Assembly: GCA_040398425.1 (NCBI GenBank)
Contig: JBBATZ010000007.1
Location: 1-64,000, forward strand
DNA from: UBA7672 sp040398425
Lineage (GTDB): Bacteria > Pseudomonadota > Alphaproteobacteria > Caulobacterales > Hyphomonadaceae
Direction: 5' to 3'
Length of the DNA: 64,000 bases
How positions within the stretch are numbered: position 1 is the first letter of the stretch; each line of letters opens with the position of its first letter. Made by a program: the position numbers and the translations under genes. Under the pieces are notes generated by a model that was given only the letters and a program-made list of their open reading frames with translations, did no database searches and had not been told where the DNA came from. This document shows positions 44,986 through 54,503 of this stretch, piece by piece.

Positions 44986-46392
44986 GTGATTGATACGGCG
45001 CGACTTGAAGCGACTCTGAAACGGCTGCCCGGGTTTGAGCGGTTGATCGCGTGTGATCGCCTGTCCGCAGGCGCGAGCCGCGAGACTTATCGGTTGCTGG
45101 TGGCGATGAATGGCGCCGAGCGCTCGCTGGCGCTGCGGCGGGCGGAGGGTGAGGGGGCGTCGGCGATGGGCTCTGGCCCGGGGCTGAATGTCGAGGCGAA
45201 GCTGTTTGCGGCGGCGCGGAGCGCCGGCGTGCTGGGGCCGGAGGTGCTGCTGGTGTTGCAGCCGGAGGATCACCTCGGGGCCGGCTTCGTGATGGAATGG
45301 ATCGCAGGCGAGACGCTGGGCGGCAGGATTGCGCGCGGGGCGGAGTTCGCAGACGCGCGGAAGCGGCTGGCGCGCGCGTGCGGGGAGATTCTTGCGCGGC
45401 TGCATGCGGTGGATGTGAAGGCTGCAGGTCTTGATGAGGTACTCGAGGCGTTCACGCCCGAAGAGATTGTGCGGCGGACGCATGCGGGGTATCTGACGCT
45501 GAACTCACCGCAGCCGATGATCGATTTCACGGCGAAGTGGTTGCTGGCTAATCTGCCGAAGCAACATGCGATGAAACTGGTGCACTCGGATTTTCGGAAC
45601 GGCAATCTGATTGTCGATCCGAAACAGGGCGTCGTTGCCGTGCTCGACTGGGAGCTGGCGCATGTGGGTGATCCGATGCGCGATCTCGGTTGGGTTATCA
45701 CGCGGTCGTGGCGGTTTGGGGTTGCGGACAAGCCGGTAGGCGGGTTCGGCGAGTTGGAGGATCTGATCGCGGGATATGAGTCTGTGTCGGGCGAGACCGT
45801 CGACCGCGAGGCGGTGCGGTTCTGGGAGGTGTTCGGGTCGTTCTGGTGGGCATGCGGATGCCTGTCGATGGGGCAGTCGTTCCGGGTGGGGATGGAGACG
45901 AGTCTCGAGCGGCCGGCGATCGGGCGGCGGAGTTCGGAATGCCAGATCGATTGCGTTAACCTGCTGATCCCCGGACCGGTTGCTGCGGCGTCGCCTGCAA
46001 TTGAATCCCTGTCTGCGACGGACCTGCCGCGATCGGACGAGTTGCTGGCTGGCGTCCGCGACTTCCTGCGGGGCGATGCGGGGCAAGCGCTATCCGGGCG
46101 AAACCAGTTTCTGGCGCGGGTTGCGACCAATTCGCTCGACATCATAATGCGGGAGATTTCGCTGGGGGCGGAGGCGCGTATGTTTGAGGCGCAGGCGTTG
46201 CGCGGTCTTGTGGGGGAGGGGCGCGACTTGCCGACGCAGCGCGAAAATCTGTGCCGGGCGATCCGGTTCCGCGAGATCGACCTGCAGCGCGCCGATCTCC
46301 ACGCGTACCTGCGGCAGAGCGTTTTTGCACAGGTGATGATCGACCAGCCCGGGTATGCGGGCGCGGTCGAGGCTGGAAAACGCCTTACCTGA
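44986..46392 (+). CDS. APH-like phosphotransferase fused to a DUF6285-type C-terminal domain
   Basis: 468 residues. Residues about 25-290 are an aminoglycoside-phosphotransferase-like kinase with the P-loop-like SAGASRETYRL, catalytic VHSDFRNGNLIVD (HxDxxxxN) and metal-binding VLDWELAHVGDP. The last about 120 residues (from DELLAGVRDFLRG, with RNQFLARVATNSLDIIMREI) match the DUF6285 domain often found fused to or next to these kinases. Neighbouring acyl-CoA dehydrogenases suggest that the substrate is a hydroxyacyl compound, as in ACAD10/11-type pathways, not an antibiotic. The start is GTG. Confidence 0.8.
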   Translation: MIDTARLEATLKRLPGFERLIACDRLSAGASRETYRLLVAMNGAERSLALRRAEGEGASAMGSGPGLNVEAKLFAAARSAGVLGPEVLLVLQPEDHLGAGFVMEWIAGETLGGRIARGAEFADARKRLARACGEILARLHAVDVKAAGLDEVLEAFTPEEIVRRTHAGYLTLNSPQPMIDFTAKWLLANLPKQHAMKLVHSDFRNGNLIVDPKQGVVAVLDWELAHVGDPMRDLGWVITRSWRFGVADKPVGGFGELEDLIAGYESVSGETVDREAVRFWEVFGSFWWACGCLSMGQSFRVGMETSLERPAIGRRSSECQIDCVNLLIPGPVAAASPAIESLSATDLPRSDELLAGVRDFLRGDAGQALSGRNQFLARVATNSLDIIMREISLGAEARMFEAQALRGLVGEGRDLPTQRENLCRAIRFREIDLQRADLHAYLRQSVFAQVMIDQPGYAGAVEAGKRLT

Positions 46393-46463
46393 CGGCAGCT
46401 TTCTGCTACTCGACGGTAGGCCGCGCGCGGAATACACCACCCCGCAGTCAGTTTGAGGCATCC

Positions 46464-47582
46464 ATGACCCGTCCCGTCATCACGGCCACCGGCCTTTATA
46501 CGCCACCCAATTCCATCTCGAATGCGGAGCTGGTTGCCAGCTTCAATGCATGGGTCGACAAGTGGAATGCCGAGCATGCGGCCGAGATCGCGGCGGGGGC
46601 TGCGCCAAAGACCTATTCGTCGGTGGAGTTCATCGAGAAGGCCTCGGGCATCAAGGCCCGCTATGTGATCGACAAGGAAGGCGTGATCGATCCGAACGTG
46701 ATGCGCCCCAACATTCCCGAACGGCCGAACGACCAGATTTCGGTGCTGGCCGAGATCGCGGTAAATGCAGCGAAGCAGGCGCTGGAGAAGGCCGGCAAGT
46801 CGGGCAAAGACGTCGATGCGGTGATCTGCGCTGCGTCCAACATGCAGCGGGCTTATCCCGCTATGGCGGTTGAAGTGCAGGCAGCGCTGGGGGCTGAGGG
46901 TTTTGCGTTCGACATGAACGTGGCGTGCTCGTCGGCGACGTTCGGCATCCAGACCGGCGCGGATTTTGTGCGGGCGGGACATGCGAAGACCGTGCTGATG
47001 GTGAACCCCGAGATCTGTTCGGGACATCTGAATTTCACCGATCGCGACAGTCATTTCATCTTTGGCGATGTGGCGACGGCTGTGCTGATCGAGGCGGAGG
47101 ATGTGGCGCCGAAGGAGCACTGGAACATTCTCGGCACGCATCTGAAGACGCAGTTCTCGAACAACATCCGCAACAATTTCGGCTTCCTGAATCGCGCTGA
47201 CCCGGAGGGCGTCGGCAAGACCGACAAGCTGTTCGTCCAGGAGGGACGCAAAGTATTCAAGGAAGTCGTCCCGATGGTCGCCGGCATGATCCAGTCGGAG
47301 CTGGACCGGCTGGGCATCAAGTCGACCGAGCTGAAGCGGCTGTGGCTGCATCAGGCGAATGCAGGGATGAACCGGCTTATCGCGGAGCGCGTGCTGGGGC
47401 ATGAGGCCAGCGAGTTCGAAAGCCCGACAGTTCTGGATACCTATGCGAACACGTCGTCGGCGGGCTCGATCATCGCCTTCCACCAACACTCGGAAGATTT
47501 CCGCGCCGGCGACAAGGGCCTGATCTGTTCGTTCGGGGCGGGGTATTCGGCGGGCACGGTGTTTGTCCAGAAAGTGGCATAG
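46464..47582 (+). CDS. 3-oxoacyl-ACP synthase III-like (FabH-like) ketosynthase
   Basis: 372 residues, longer than FabH (about 320). The thiolase fold keeps the catalytic Cys in NVACSSATFGIQ, the His in LWLHQANAGMNRL and the Asn in TYANTSSAGS. Two insertions, a WVDKWNAEHAAEIAAG segment near residue 30 and a RNNFGFLNRADPEG segment near 240, separate it from housekeeping FabH and match the long beta-ketoacyl-ACP synthase III variants of Proteobacteria that use longer acyl-CoA primers. It lies in the acyl-CoA gene group, so acyl-CoA salvage into fatty acid synthesis is plausible. Confidence 0.8.
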   Translation: MTRPVITATGLYTPPNSISNAELVASFNAWVDKWNAEHAAEIAAGAAPKTYSSVEFIEKASGIKARYVIDKEGVIDPNVMRPNIPERPNDQISVLAEIAVNAAKQALEKAGKSGKDVDAVICAASNMQRAYPAMAVEVQAALGAEGFAFDMNVACSSATFGIQTGADFVRAGHAKTVLMVNPEICSGHLNFTDRDSHFIFGDVATAVLIEAEDVAPKEHWNILGTHLKTQFSNNIRNNFGFLNRADPEGVGKTDKLFVQEGRKVFKEVVPMVAGMIQSELDRLGIKSTELKRLWLHQANAGMNRLIAERVLGHEASEFESPTVLDTYANTSSAGSIIAFHQHSEDFRAGDKGLICSFGAGYSAGTVFVQKVA

Positions 47583-47629
47583 CCGCGCACGGAACCACAA
47601 AGCGCGCTGATGCGCCTCCCGTCACTGAC

Positions 47630-49854
47630 CTAGAACTGTCCCGCGATCTGGATAGTGTACGATCTCGTTCCTTCGGAGCCGCCGCCATTTGATCTCCGCT
47701 CGGTGCGCAACACCGTCCCGCTGCCGCGGTCCGGGATGTAGAAGGTGCGCTCGCGAATTTCCTGCGGTGAGGTGATGTTCCCGAATCCGAGGCGCAGGGT
47801 AACGCCGGGAATGGCAGTCGTTTCCCAGTTCACGTCGACACGATCGTTGCGGCTGATCGCGATGTCTTCGAGACGCCTGAATTCAGTCCGGTCTGCATTG
47901 CGTGCGACGCTGAAGGTCAGCGACGACTTCCATTCCGGAATGTCCTGCCGAAGGGAGAAGACATAGCCCCAGTCGCGGTTGCCGACACTGAGCGGTGGCG
48001 GACCACCATTTGAGCTCCCGCTGCGGGGCGCTGGCGAGCTGTTGTCACCCGAGGAGAAGGCGCGCGTTTCGCCAGTCAGCGGGTCGTGGATGCGGGTGTG
48101 CTGATAGATGCCCGACAGGCGCAACTCGGTGCTGGGCAATCCGAAATCGTCCAGCGGGAGTGTGCCGCGAAATTCGACGCCATCGCGGACACCATTGCCG
48201 ATATTGCCATAGGCGTCATTGCTGCCAATCACGACCAGATCGCGGACGTCCTGTACCGCGTCGTGAAACAGGCCGAGCGTGTAGGCGCCCTTCTTGCCAA
48301 AGCGGTGGTCCCACTCCAGCCGCGCCTTCCAGGCCTTCTCTGGTTCAAGGTCTGGATTGCCAACGATCGTCGTGGCGTCGATCGAGTTGAATGAGGAGGC
48401 GAATTCCGCGAAGTCGAGCTGCGCGATGTCGCGTTTGACGCTCGCGCGGATGTCGTTGGCCGGGTCGAGTTCCCAGGACGCAGTCAGGTGCAGTTTCGGG
48501 TAGGTGAATTCCCGCTGTTTCTCCGCGTCGCCTGTTTGCGCAATGCGTGAAGCTTCGAAAGACACCTCGCTCGTCAGCGAAACAGCGTCCGAGAGCGCCC
48601 AAACGTCCCTGACAAAAGCCTCGCCGCGCGTTTCCTCGACCCGGGTATCAGCAACGTCGAAGACCACGGGCACGGGGAGCCCGCCGGGCGCCTGATTGGT
48701 CAGGCCGAGGCTCGTTTCGCGAAAATTGAAGGCGCCCTCGCCGCCGAATTCCAGGGTATGCGCGTCGCTGACATGCCAGGTTGCAACCGTACGCCCAACG
48801 GTTTCGCCGGTGTGTGTGTGTGCGCGTTCAGGACTTCAGTTTTTGAGGGCGCGCCACCGAGATAGGTGGTTAGCATTTGGGCCATGTCGATCGTGGACAT
48901 CGAGGCCAGAGCAATAGCCTTGACGCGGAATGCGTCGGAGAAGGTGTGCTCCCAGTCGCCGCCGAGTTCCTCTCGGTGGTAGGTGGGATAGTCCGCGCGG
49001 CCGTAGGTCTGCTTCAGCAGCGTGTCATCCGGCGCGTAGACGACCGAGCCAATGCCGGTGGAGTTTTCGGTCGGAAAATACAGGGCGTTCAGATTGATCC
49101 GGTCCTGCGCCGTCGCGCGCCATCTGAGGTTTGCGGCCAGCTGCAGGCTTATGTTGTTCGACTGAGTGTATTGCTGGCGGTATTGGGTGAGGTCTCCGTT
49201 GGGTGCATGGACGCCCTCATAGGCGACGGTGCGGCCGCGAATGTTTGGTCCCTGCAGGTCGAGAGCGAGCTCGAGATTTTCGGCGAGGCTGAGCGTCTTC
49301 GAGAGCTGGAGTGTGTAGCCAAGGCGATTGGAGTATTCGAGCTGACGAACGCCGAGAATGTAACTGGTCGGCATTGAGAGGCCGGAGCTGGATTTGAGCA
49401 CCACATTGGCGATGCGGGATTGCCCGCTCGCATCTGATGATCCTCCGCCAGAGATGATCTCCACCCGGAGTATCGAGGTCGCGGGGATGCGCTTGAGTTG
49501 CTCGGAAATTGTGGCCTTCGAGCTCGGACGCTCGCCGTTGATGAGAACATTGCCTCCTGTCGCGCCGAAGCCGCGGCGGTCGTCCCCGTCATTGATCTCG
49601 AAGCCAGGCAGCCGGGCGACCATGTCGGCGGCTGATAGTGGATTGTAGCGGGCAAAGAAATCCGCCGCGAATGCCTGCGGGCCGGTGTTCCCGGCCTGAG
49701 GTGCCAGGCTGTCGACGTCTTCGGCGTCCGGCGTGCCGGCTTGCTGCGCCTGCGAGGGAAAGGCGAGGAGCCCTGACAGGACAATGGGACCCAGGGTGGC
49801 CAGGACCTTTGATCCCCCCATCCTGCGCTTCGCCATGAGCTGCGGCTTTGCCAT
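47630..49854 (-). pseudogene. TonB-dependent outer-membrane receptor, frame broken at a TG dinucleotide tract
   Basis: The whole would be about 740 residues. The first part (49854 to the tract) has a signal peptide ending in PSQAQ, a plug domain (DMVARLPGFEIND, GGNVLINGERPSSK, ISGGGSSD) and barrel strands. At (TG)6, 48811-48822, the frame runs into a stop near 48700. If two bases are removed from the tract, the frame reads on as HTGETVGRTVATWHVSD and EFGGEGAFNFRE into the second part (to 47630), which ends in a barrel strand YTIQIAGQF with the terminal Phe. Everything else is intact. This is either a phase-off state, a recent mutation or a sequence error. The ligand is unknown. Confidence 0.8.
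48811..48822. repeat. (TG)6 dinucleotide tract in the TonB receptor gene
   Basis: Six TG units (CA on the coding strand) mark exactly the point at which the receptor frame breaks. Loss of one unit (or gain of two) restores the full-length frame. Confidence 0.9.
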
Positions 49855-50102
49855 CTGAACCGTCTCTCGACCCTACCCCGAAGCAGGTTGCTGTAGGCTT
49901 TCGGCTCCCCGGGTCAACGGACTGACTGACGCGGGCTTGACCGACCCCGCCATACGCTCGTGCATTGGGCGCCGATCCGGGCCGAATTGTGGACCGTGAG
50001 GGCCCGGACCTGTCAAATGCGTGAGGTGACAGGAGGGGACTTTGAGGGTCCGGTGGTCGCGGTTAGTGTCTGCAAAAGACAAAAGACGACCGGAGGAAAT
50101 CG

Positions 50103-51947
50103 ATGCCCGCGGATACAGCGAATTTGCCGCCATTCCGTCCCTTGCCCTACCGGGGGCCGGATATCGAAGTGCGGCGGGGCGAGAATGGCGCGGTCTACCT
50201 GACCTCACGTTCGCCGATGGGCCCGCAGCCTCGGTCCATTCCGCATGCGCTGGACGATCGCGCAGCCATCCATCCGGAACGTGCGTGGCTGAAGCAGCGT
50301 CTGCCCAATCATGGGCCGTGGCGCGAGGTGATGTACGGTGAGGCGGCAAAGATCACGCGGTCGCTGGCACAAGCGCTGCTGGATCGTGGGCTCGGGCCGG
50401 ATGCGCCACTGCTGATCCTGTCGGGCAACTCGATTGAACACGCATTGATGTCGCTCGCGGCGCAGCGGATCTCGGCGCCGGCGACGCCGATCTCGCAGGC
50501 GTACTCAATCATGTCGTCCGACTTCGCGAAGCTGAAGCACTGCTTCGATGCGGTGAAGCCGAAGGCGATCTTCGTGCAGACGATGGACCCGTTCCGCAAG
50601 GCGCTGGCGACGTTGCCGCTGGCCGGGGTGGCGGTGATTTCGGCGGATGGGTCGGAAGGCTCCGAGGCGTTCGCGAAACTGGCGGAGACGCCGGCGAGCG
50701 ATCTGGTCGACAAGGCAATGGACTGGATCGGGCCGGACACGGTCGGCAAATACCTGTTCACGTCGGGCTCGACCGGCATGCCGAAACCGGCGCCGCAGAG
50801 CCAGGGCCAGATGACGGCGCAGATCGGCGCCCGCGGCGGCATCGAGCTGCCGCCGGAAGACCCCGATGAAATCGGGATGGCGCTCGACTGGATGCCGTGG
50901 AGCCATATCTCGGGCGGCAATGTGAACTTCAACAACGTGTTGTCGCTGGGCGGCACGTTCCACATCGACGATGGCCGGCCGATGCCGGGCCTGTTCCAGA
51001 CGACGATCCTGAACCTCAAGGAAGTGCGGCCGCAGTCGTTCGGGTCTGCACCGATTGCGTTCGGCATGCTGGCAGAGGCGATGGAGGCGGATGTCGAACT
51101 ACGGGATGCGGTGTTCTCGCGGATGAAGGCGTTCATCTATGGCGGGGCGACGCTGTCGGATGATCTTTATGAGCGGCTGCAGAAGCTGTCGATTGCGGCG
51201 ACGGGCATGCGGATTCCGCTGCTGACCATGTATGGCGCAACCGAGACGCAGGGCGTGACGATGACGCACTGGATTCTCGAGCGTGTCGGCATGGTGGGCG
51301 TACCGCTGCCGGGGACGACGCTGAAGCTCGCGCCGGTGGGCAACAAGCTGGAAGTTCGCGTAAAGGGGCCGACGGTGATGCGCGGCTATCTCAACATGCC
51401 GGAAAAGAACGCGCAGGTGTTCGACGAGGAAGGCTTCTACTGCCTCGGCGATGCGGCGCGGTTCGAGGACCCGGAGCATCCCGAGCAGGGCCTGGTGTTC
51501 GACGGGCGCGTAACCGAGGATTTCAAGCTGGATAGCGGCACGTGGGTGTCGGTGGGCACGCTGCGGCCGGACATTGTAGCGGCGTGTGCGCCGCTGGTGT
51601 TCGATGCTGTCGTGTGCGGGCAGGACAAGAAGTTCATCGGCGCGCTGTTGTGGCCCTCGCAGGCGGCGATGGCGGCAGCCGTGCAGGCTGCGGGTGGCGA
51701 TGCGGCCAGGGCGTTCGGTGCGATCACCGCGCAGGTGGCTGAGAAGCTGAAGGCGTTCAATGCGACGGCCGGTGGGTCTTCGCGCAAGGTGGGGCGGTTC
51801 AGGATGCTGACCTCGCCGCCGTCACTGGATGCCGGGGAGATCACCGACAAGGGCTATGTGAACCAGCGGGCGACGCAGGACGCACGGGCGGCGGACGTGG
51901 CGTCGCTGTTTGCCTCTGAAGCGGGGCCGGGGGTGGAGCAGCTTTAG
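50103..51947 (+). CDS. AMP-dependent acyl-CoA ligase (feruloyl-CoA-synthase-like)
   Basis: 614 residues of the adenylate-forming family. The A3-type loop is YLFTSGSTGMPK (about 216-227), followed unusually by PAPQSQGQM. Further core motifs are WMPWSHISGGN, SFGSAPIAFG, LLTMYGATETQG and the hinge region VFDGRVTEDFKLDSGTWVSVG. Length and the WMPWSH and TMYGATE elements point to the feruloyl-CoA synthase group. It activates an aryl or acyl acid to its CoA thioester with ATP. It is divergent from the TonB receptor, and the 248 bp between them (49855-50102) hold no other gene that I can support. Confidence 0.8.
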   Translation: MPADTANLPPFRPLPYRGPDIEVRRGENGAVYLTSRSPMGPQPRSIPHALDDRAAIHPERAWLKQRLPNHGPWREVMYGEAAKITRSLAQALLDRGLGPDAPLLILSGNSIEHALMSLAAQRISAPATPISQAYSIMSSDFAKLKHCFDAVKPKAIFVQTMDPFRKALATLPLAGVAVISADGSEGSEAFAKLAETPASDLVDKAMDWIGPDTVGKYLFTSGSTGMPKPAPQSQGQMTAQIGARGGIELPPEDPDEIGMALDWMPWSHISGGNVNFNNVLSLGGTFHIDDGRPMPGLFQTTILNLKEVRPQSFGSAPIAFGMLAEAMEADVELRDAVFSRMKAFIYGGATLSDDLYERLQKLSIAATGMRIPLLTMYGATETQGVTMTHWILERVGMVGVPLPGTTLKLAPVGNKLEVRVKGPTVMRGYLNMPEKNAQVFDEEGFYCLGDAARFEDPEHPEQGLVFDGRVTEDFKLDSGTWVSVGTLRPDIVAACAPLVFDAVVCGQDKKFIGALLWPSQAAMAAAVQAAGGDAARAFGAITAQVAEKLKAFNATAGGSSRKVGRFRMLTSPPSLDAGEITDKGYVNQRATQDARAADVASLFASEAGPGVEQL

Positions 51948-51985
51948 GGTAGCGCCGGGGGAGCCAGCGCGGAATCTCCTGGGCA

Positions 51986-52327
51986 TTGTTGGCTCTGGCG
52001 TGGCTCTCGCCTGGGGATCGCGCCGTCGCTCAGGCCGTGCCAACTGTCGCCGTGTGGGGCAGGTATCATGGCTTGATACTTGAGCTGAGGGTCGATGAGC
52101 CCGCTCGCGTTGCCCACGCTCGCCTGACCAATGACAGCGTCAACGTGACCGACATCGGTCAGGCGCCGTTCGCCGATGCGACCGTGGCGCGATTTTTGAA
52201 CCTCAGACAACTCCCGTTTCGGGGCGCCTGCATAACCCCGTCGCTGGATGAGCCGACCACCACGCTGAAGCCGGACCAGACACTGCGCGGCGATATCAGG
52301 CTGACGTTCCCGGACGCGCCGGACTAG
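51986..52327 (+). CDS. Hypothetical exported protein (about 113 aa)
   Basis: The frame opens with TTG, TTG and a hydrophobic stretch LLALAWLSPGDRAVAQA that looks like a signal peptide. A beta-rich domain follows with strands TVAVWGRYHGLILELRV, VAHARLTNDSVNVTDI and DIRLTF. No ATG precedes it; GTG or TTG starts are the only choices, so the start is unsure. It lies 38 bp after the ligand gene. I do not recognise the family. If this is not a gene, then 51948-52532 is an empty stretch. Confidence 0.4.
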   Translation: MLALAWLSPGDRAVAQAVPTVAVWGRYHGLILELRVDEPARVAHARLTNDSVNVTDIGQAPFADATVARFLNLRQLPFRGACITPSLDEPTTTLKPDQTLRGDIRLTFPDAPD

Positions 52328-52532
52328 CCCTGCACTCACGGGTGTTTTACCGGCGGCGCCAGGACTATTGAGCGTATCGACCTTTTCAGTTTGTGCGAGC
52401 AAGCCGGACGCTGGCGAGCCGTTTCCGCGCTGTGCCCATCAAGGGCGTGCTCGTCGCCGCCCGCCACGTCCTCTCTCGACACGCGCGCCTGCCTATGCTG
52501 GATGACGTGCGCGGAAGCTTTCGGAGTCACTT

Positions 52533-53696
52533 ATGTCTGTCCTCAATGTCGAACGTCCGGATTTCATGGCGGAGGAAGACATCCGCATGTTCGAGGACTC
52601 GGTGATCAAGTTCTTCGACCAGCACGCCCCCACCGCGCGCGTGGAGAAGTGGCGCAAGGACAAGGTCGTCGAGCGTGCGATGTGGACCGAGGCGGCGGAG
52701 GCGGGGCTGCTGGGTCTGTCGACGCCGGAAGAATATGGCGGCATGGGCGGCGACTATCGCCATGAAGTCGTGCTGATGGAGCAGCTGGGGCTGAAGGGCG
52801 TCGATGGCTTTGGCGCGTCGCTGCACAACGCGATCGTGATGCCGTACATCGTTCACTACGGCACCGAAGAGCAGAAAAAGCGCTGGCTGCCGCGCATGGC
52901 GTCGGGCGAGCTGATCTCGGCGATCGCGATGACGGAGCCGGGCGCAGGATCGGACCTGCAGGGGATCAAGACCACGGCGAAGAAATCCGGCAATGGCTAT
53001 GTCATCAACGGGTCGAAGACTTTCATCACAAACGGGCAGACGGCGAACCTGATCTGCGTTGTCGCCAAGACCGATCCGACGCAGGGGGCCAAGGGGACGT
53101 CGCTGCTGTTCGTGGAGACGGACGAGGTCGAAGGTTTCGAGCGCGGACGCAATCTCAAGAAGCTGGGGCAGGACGCGCAGGATACATCCGAGCTGTTCTT
53201 CAACGATGTGAAAATTCCAGCCGACAATCTGCTCGGCAATGAAGAGGGCAAGGGCTTCTTGCAGCTGATGGGGCAGCTGCCGCAGGAACGGCTCAACATT
53301 GCAGTGCAGGGCATTGCGGCGATCGAGCGGGCGCTGGAACTGACCATCGCTTATGTGAAAGAGCGCAAGGCATTCGGCAAAGCGATCCTCGACTTCCAGA
53401 ACACGCAGTTCACGCTGGCCGAGTGCAAGACCGAGGCAACGGTGGCGCGTGTGTTCGTCAACCACTGCATCGGTGTACACCTGCAGGGCAAGCTGGATGC
53501 GGCGACGGCGTCTATGGCGAAGTACTGGGTGTCAGATCTCGAGAACAAGATCATCGACCGCTGCCTGCAGCTGTTCGGCGGATACGGCTTCATGGACGAG
53601 TATCCGATCAGCCGCATGTATCGTGATAGCCGCATCCAGCGCATCTATGGCGGCACGAACGAGATCATGAAGATCCTGATCGCGCGGACGTTGTAG
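52533..53696 (+). CDS. Acyl-CoA dehydrogenase
   Basis: 387 residues, the regular acyl-CoA dehydrogenase size. Motifs are AIAMTEPGAGSDLQGIKTTA (flavin/substrate loop), YVINGSKTFITNG, ERLNIAVQG, RKAFGKAILDFQNTQF, QLFGGYGFMDEYPISRMYRD and the C-terminal IYGGTNEIMKILIA, with the catalytic Glu in GGTNE. It oxidises an acyl-CoA to its 2-enoyl-CoA and passes electrons to ETF. It lies between the ligand gene and the TIGR03084 gene in the same direction (6 bp before the latter), forming a catabolic unit. Confidence 0.9.
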   Translation: MSVLNVERPDFMAEEDIRMFEDSVIKFFDQHAPTARVEKWRKDKVVERAMWTEAAEAGLLGLSTPEEYGGMGGDYRHEVVLMEQLGLKGVDGFGASLHNAIVMPYIVHYGTEEQKKRWLPRMASGELISAIAMTEPGAGSDLQGIKTTAKKSGNGYVINGSKTFITNGQTANLICVVAKTDPTQGAKGTSLLFVETDEVEGFERGRNLKKLGQDAQDTSELFFNDVKIPADNLLGNEEGKGFLQLMGQLPQERLNIAVQGIAAIERALELTIAYVKERKAFGKAILDFQNTQFTLAECKTEATVARVFVNHCIGVHLQGKLDAATASMAKYWVSDLENKIIDRCLQLFGGYGFMDEYPISRMYRDSRIQRIYGGTNEIMKILIARTL

Positions 53697-53701
53697 CTGC
53701 G

Positions 53702-54490
53702 ATGGAACAGTCAGCGGATTTCCTGGCCGAGACGCAGGCGCTGGCGGGGTTGCTGGCGCCGCAGTCGGACGAGGCGTTCGATGAGGCGACGCAGTTCAAG
53801 GGCTGGACGCTCAATGATGTGATCCGCCACCTGCATTTCTGGAATCGCGCGGCGGGGCTGCAGCTGACGGACGAGGCGGAGCTGGTGCGGTTGCTCGCCG
53901 CGATTGCCGGCAAGGGCGGCATGCGCGCGGTGGAGCGCGAGGTTGTGCCACAGGCGGGGCAGGCGCTGCGGTCGGCTTGGCTTGAGACGGCTGGCGAGAT
54001 CGCGGCCCTGTATGCGACAGCTGAGCCGAAAGCGCGGCTGAAATGGGCGGGGCCGGACATGAGCGCGCGCTCGTCAATCACCGCACGGCTGATGGAGACA
54101 TGGGCGCACGGGCAGGAGGTGTATGATCATCTTGGCGTGGAGCGCGTGGATGCGGACCGGATAAAAAATATCGCACATCTTGGCGTGTCGACATTCGGAT
54201 GGACTTACATGGTGCGGAAGATGTCGGCGCCGACCGGCATGCCACGTGTGGAGCTGACGGCGCCTTCGGGCGAAGTGTGGAGCTGGGGCGAGGCTGGGGA
54301 GAATTCTGTCACCGGCTCGGCGAGCGAGTTCTGCCAGGTGGTGACGCAGGTGCGGAACGTGGCGGATACCTCGTTGGTGGTGCGGGGCCCTGTCGCGACC
54401 GCGTGGATGGGCATGGCGCAGTGCTTTGCCGGCGCAGCCGAACCGCCGCCGGCGCCCGGCACGCGGTATCGCAAGGTGCGGGCGGCGTGA
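53702..54490 (+). CDS. TIGR03084 family (DinB/maleylpyruvate isomerase-like) protein
   Basis: 262 residues. An N-terminal four-helix DinB-like domain has conserved metal-type histidines in VIRHLHFWN and AHGQEVYDHLG (about 40 and 135). The C-terminal part is sterol-carrier-like, with FGWTYMV, WSWGEAGENSVTGSASEFCQV and a proline-rich end. The set matches the TIGR03084 family, found beside acyl-CoA catabolic genes, as here. A thiol-dependent isomerase or transferase role is possible, but no reaction is established. Confidence 0.75.
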   Translation: MEQSADFLAETQALAGLLAPQSDEAFDEATQFKGWTLNDVIRHLHFWNRAAGLQLTDEAELVRLLAAIAGKGGMRAVEREVVPQAGQALRSAWLETAGEIAALYATAEPKARLKWAGPDMSARSSITARLMETWAHGQEVYDHLGVERVDADRIKNIAHLGVSTFGWTYMVRKMSAPTGMPRVELTAPSGEVWSWGEAGENSVTGSASEFCQVVTQVRNVADTSLVVRGPVATAWMGMAQCFAGAAEPPPAPGTRYRKVRAA

Positions 54491-54503
54491 TATCCGGGCT
54501 GGG

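Noticed and set aside
45270..47600. A 776-codon minus-strand frame opposite the APH-like and FabH-like genes
   Set aside because: It spans two well-supported plus-strand genes; its composition is typical of a shadow frame.
51944..52402. A 152-codon minus-strand frame after the ligand gene
   Set aside because: It competes with a plus-strand frame that has a signal-like start and beta-rich pattern; the minus frame is basic and low in structure. Neither is certain, but the plus frame is preferred.
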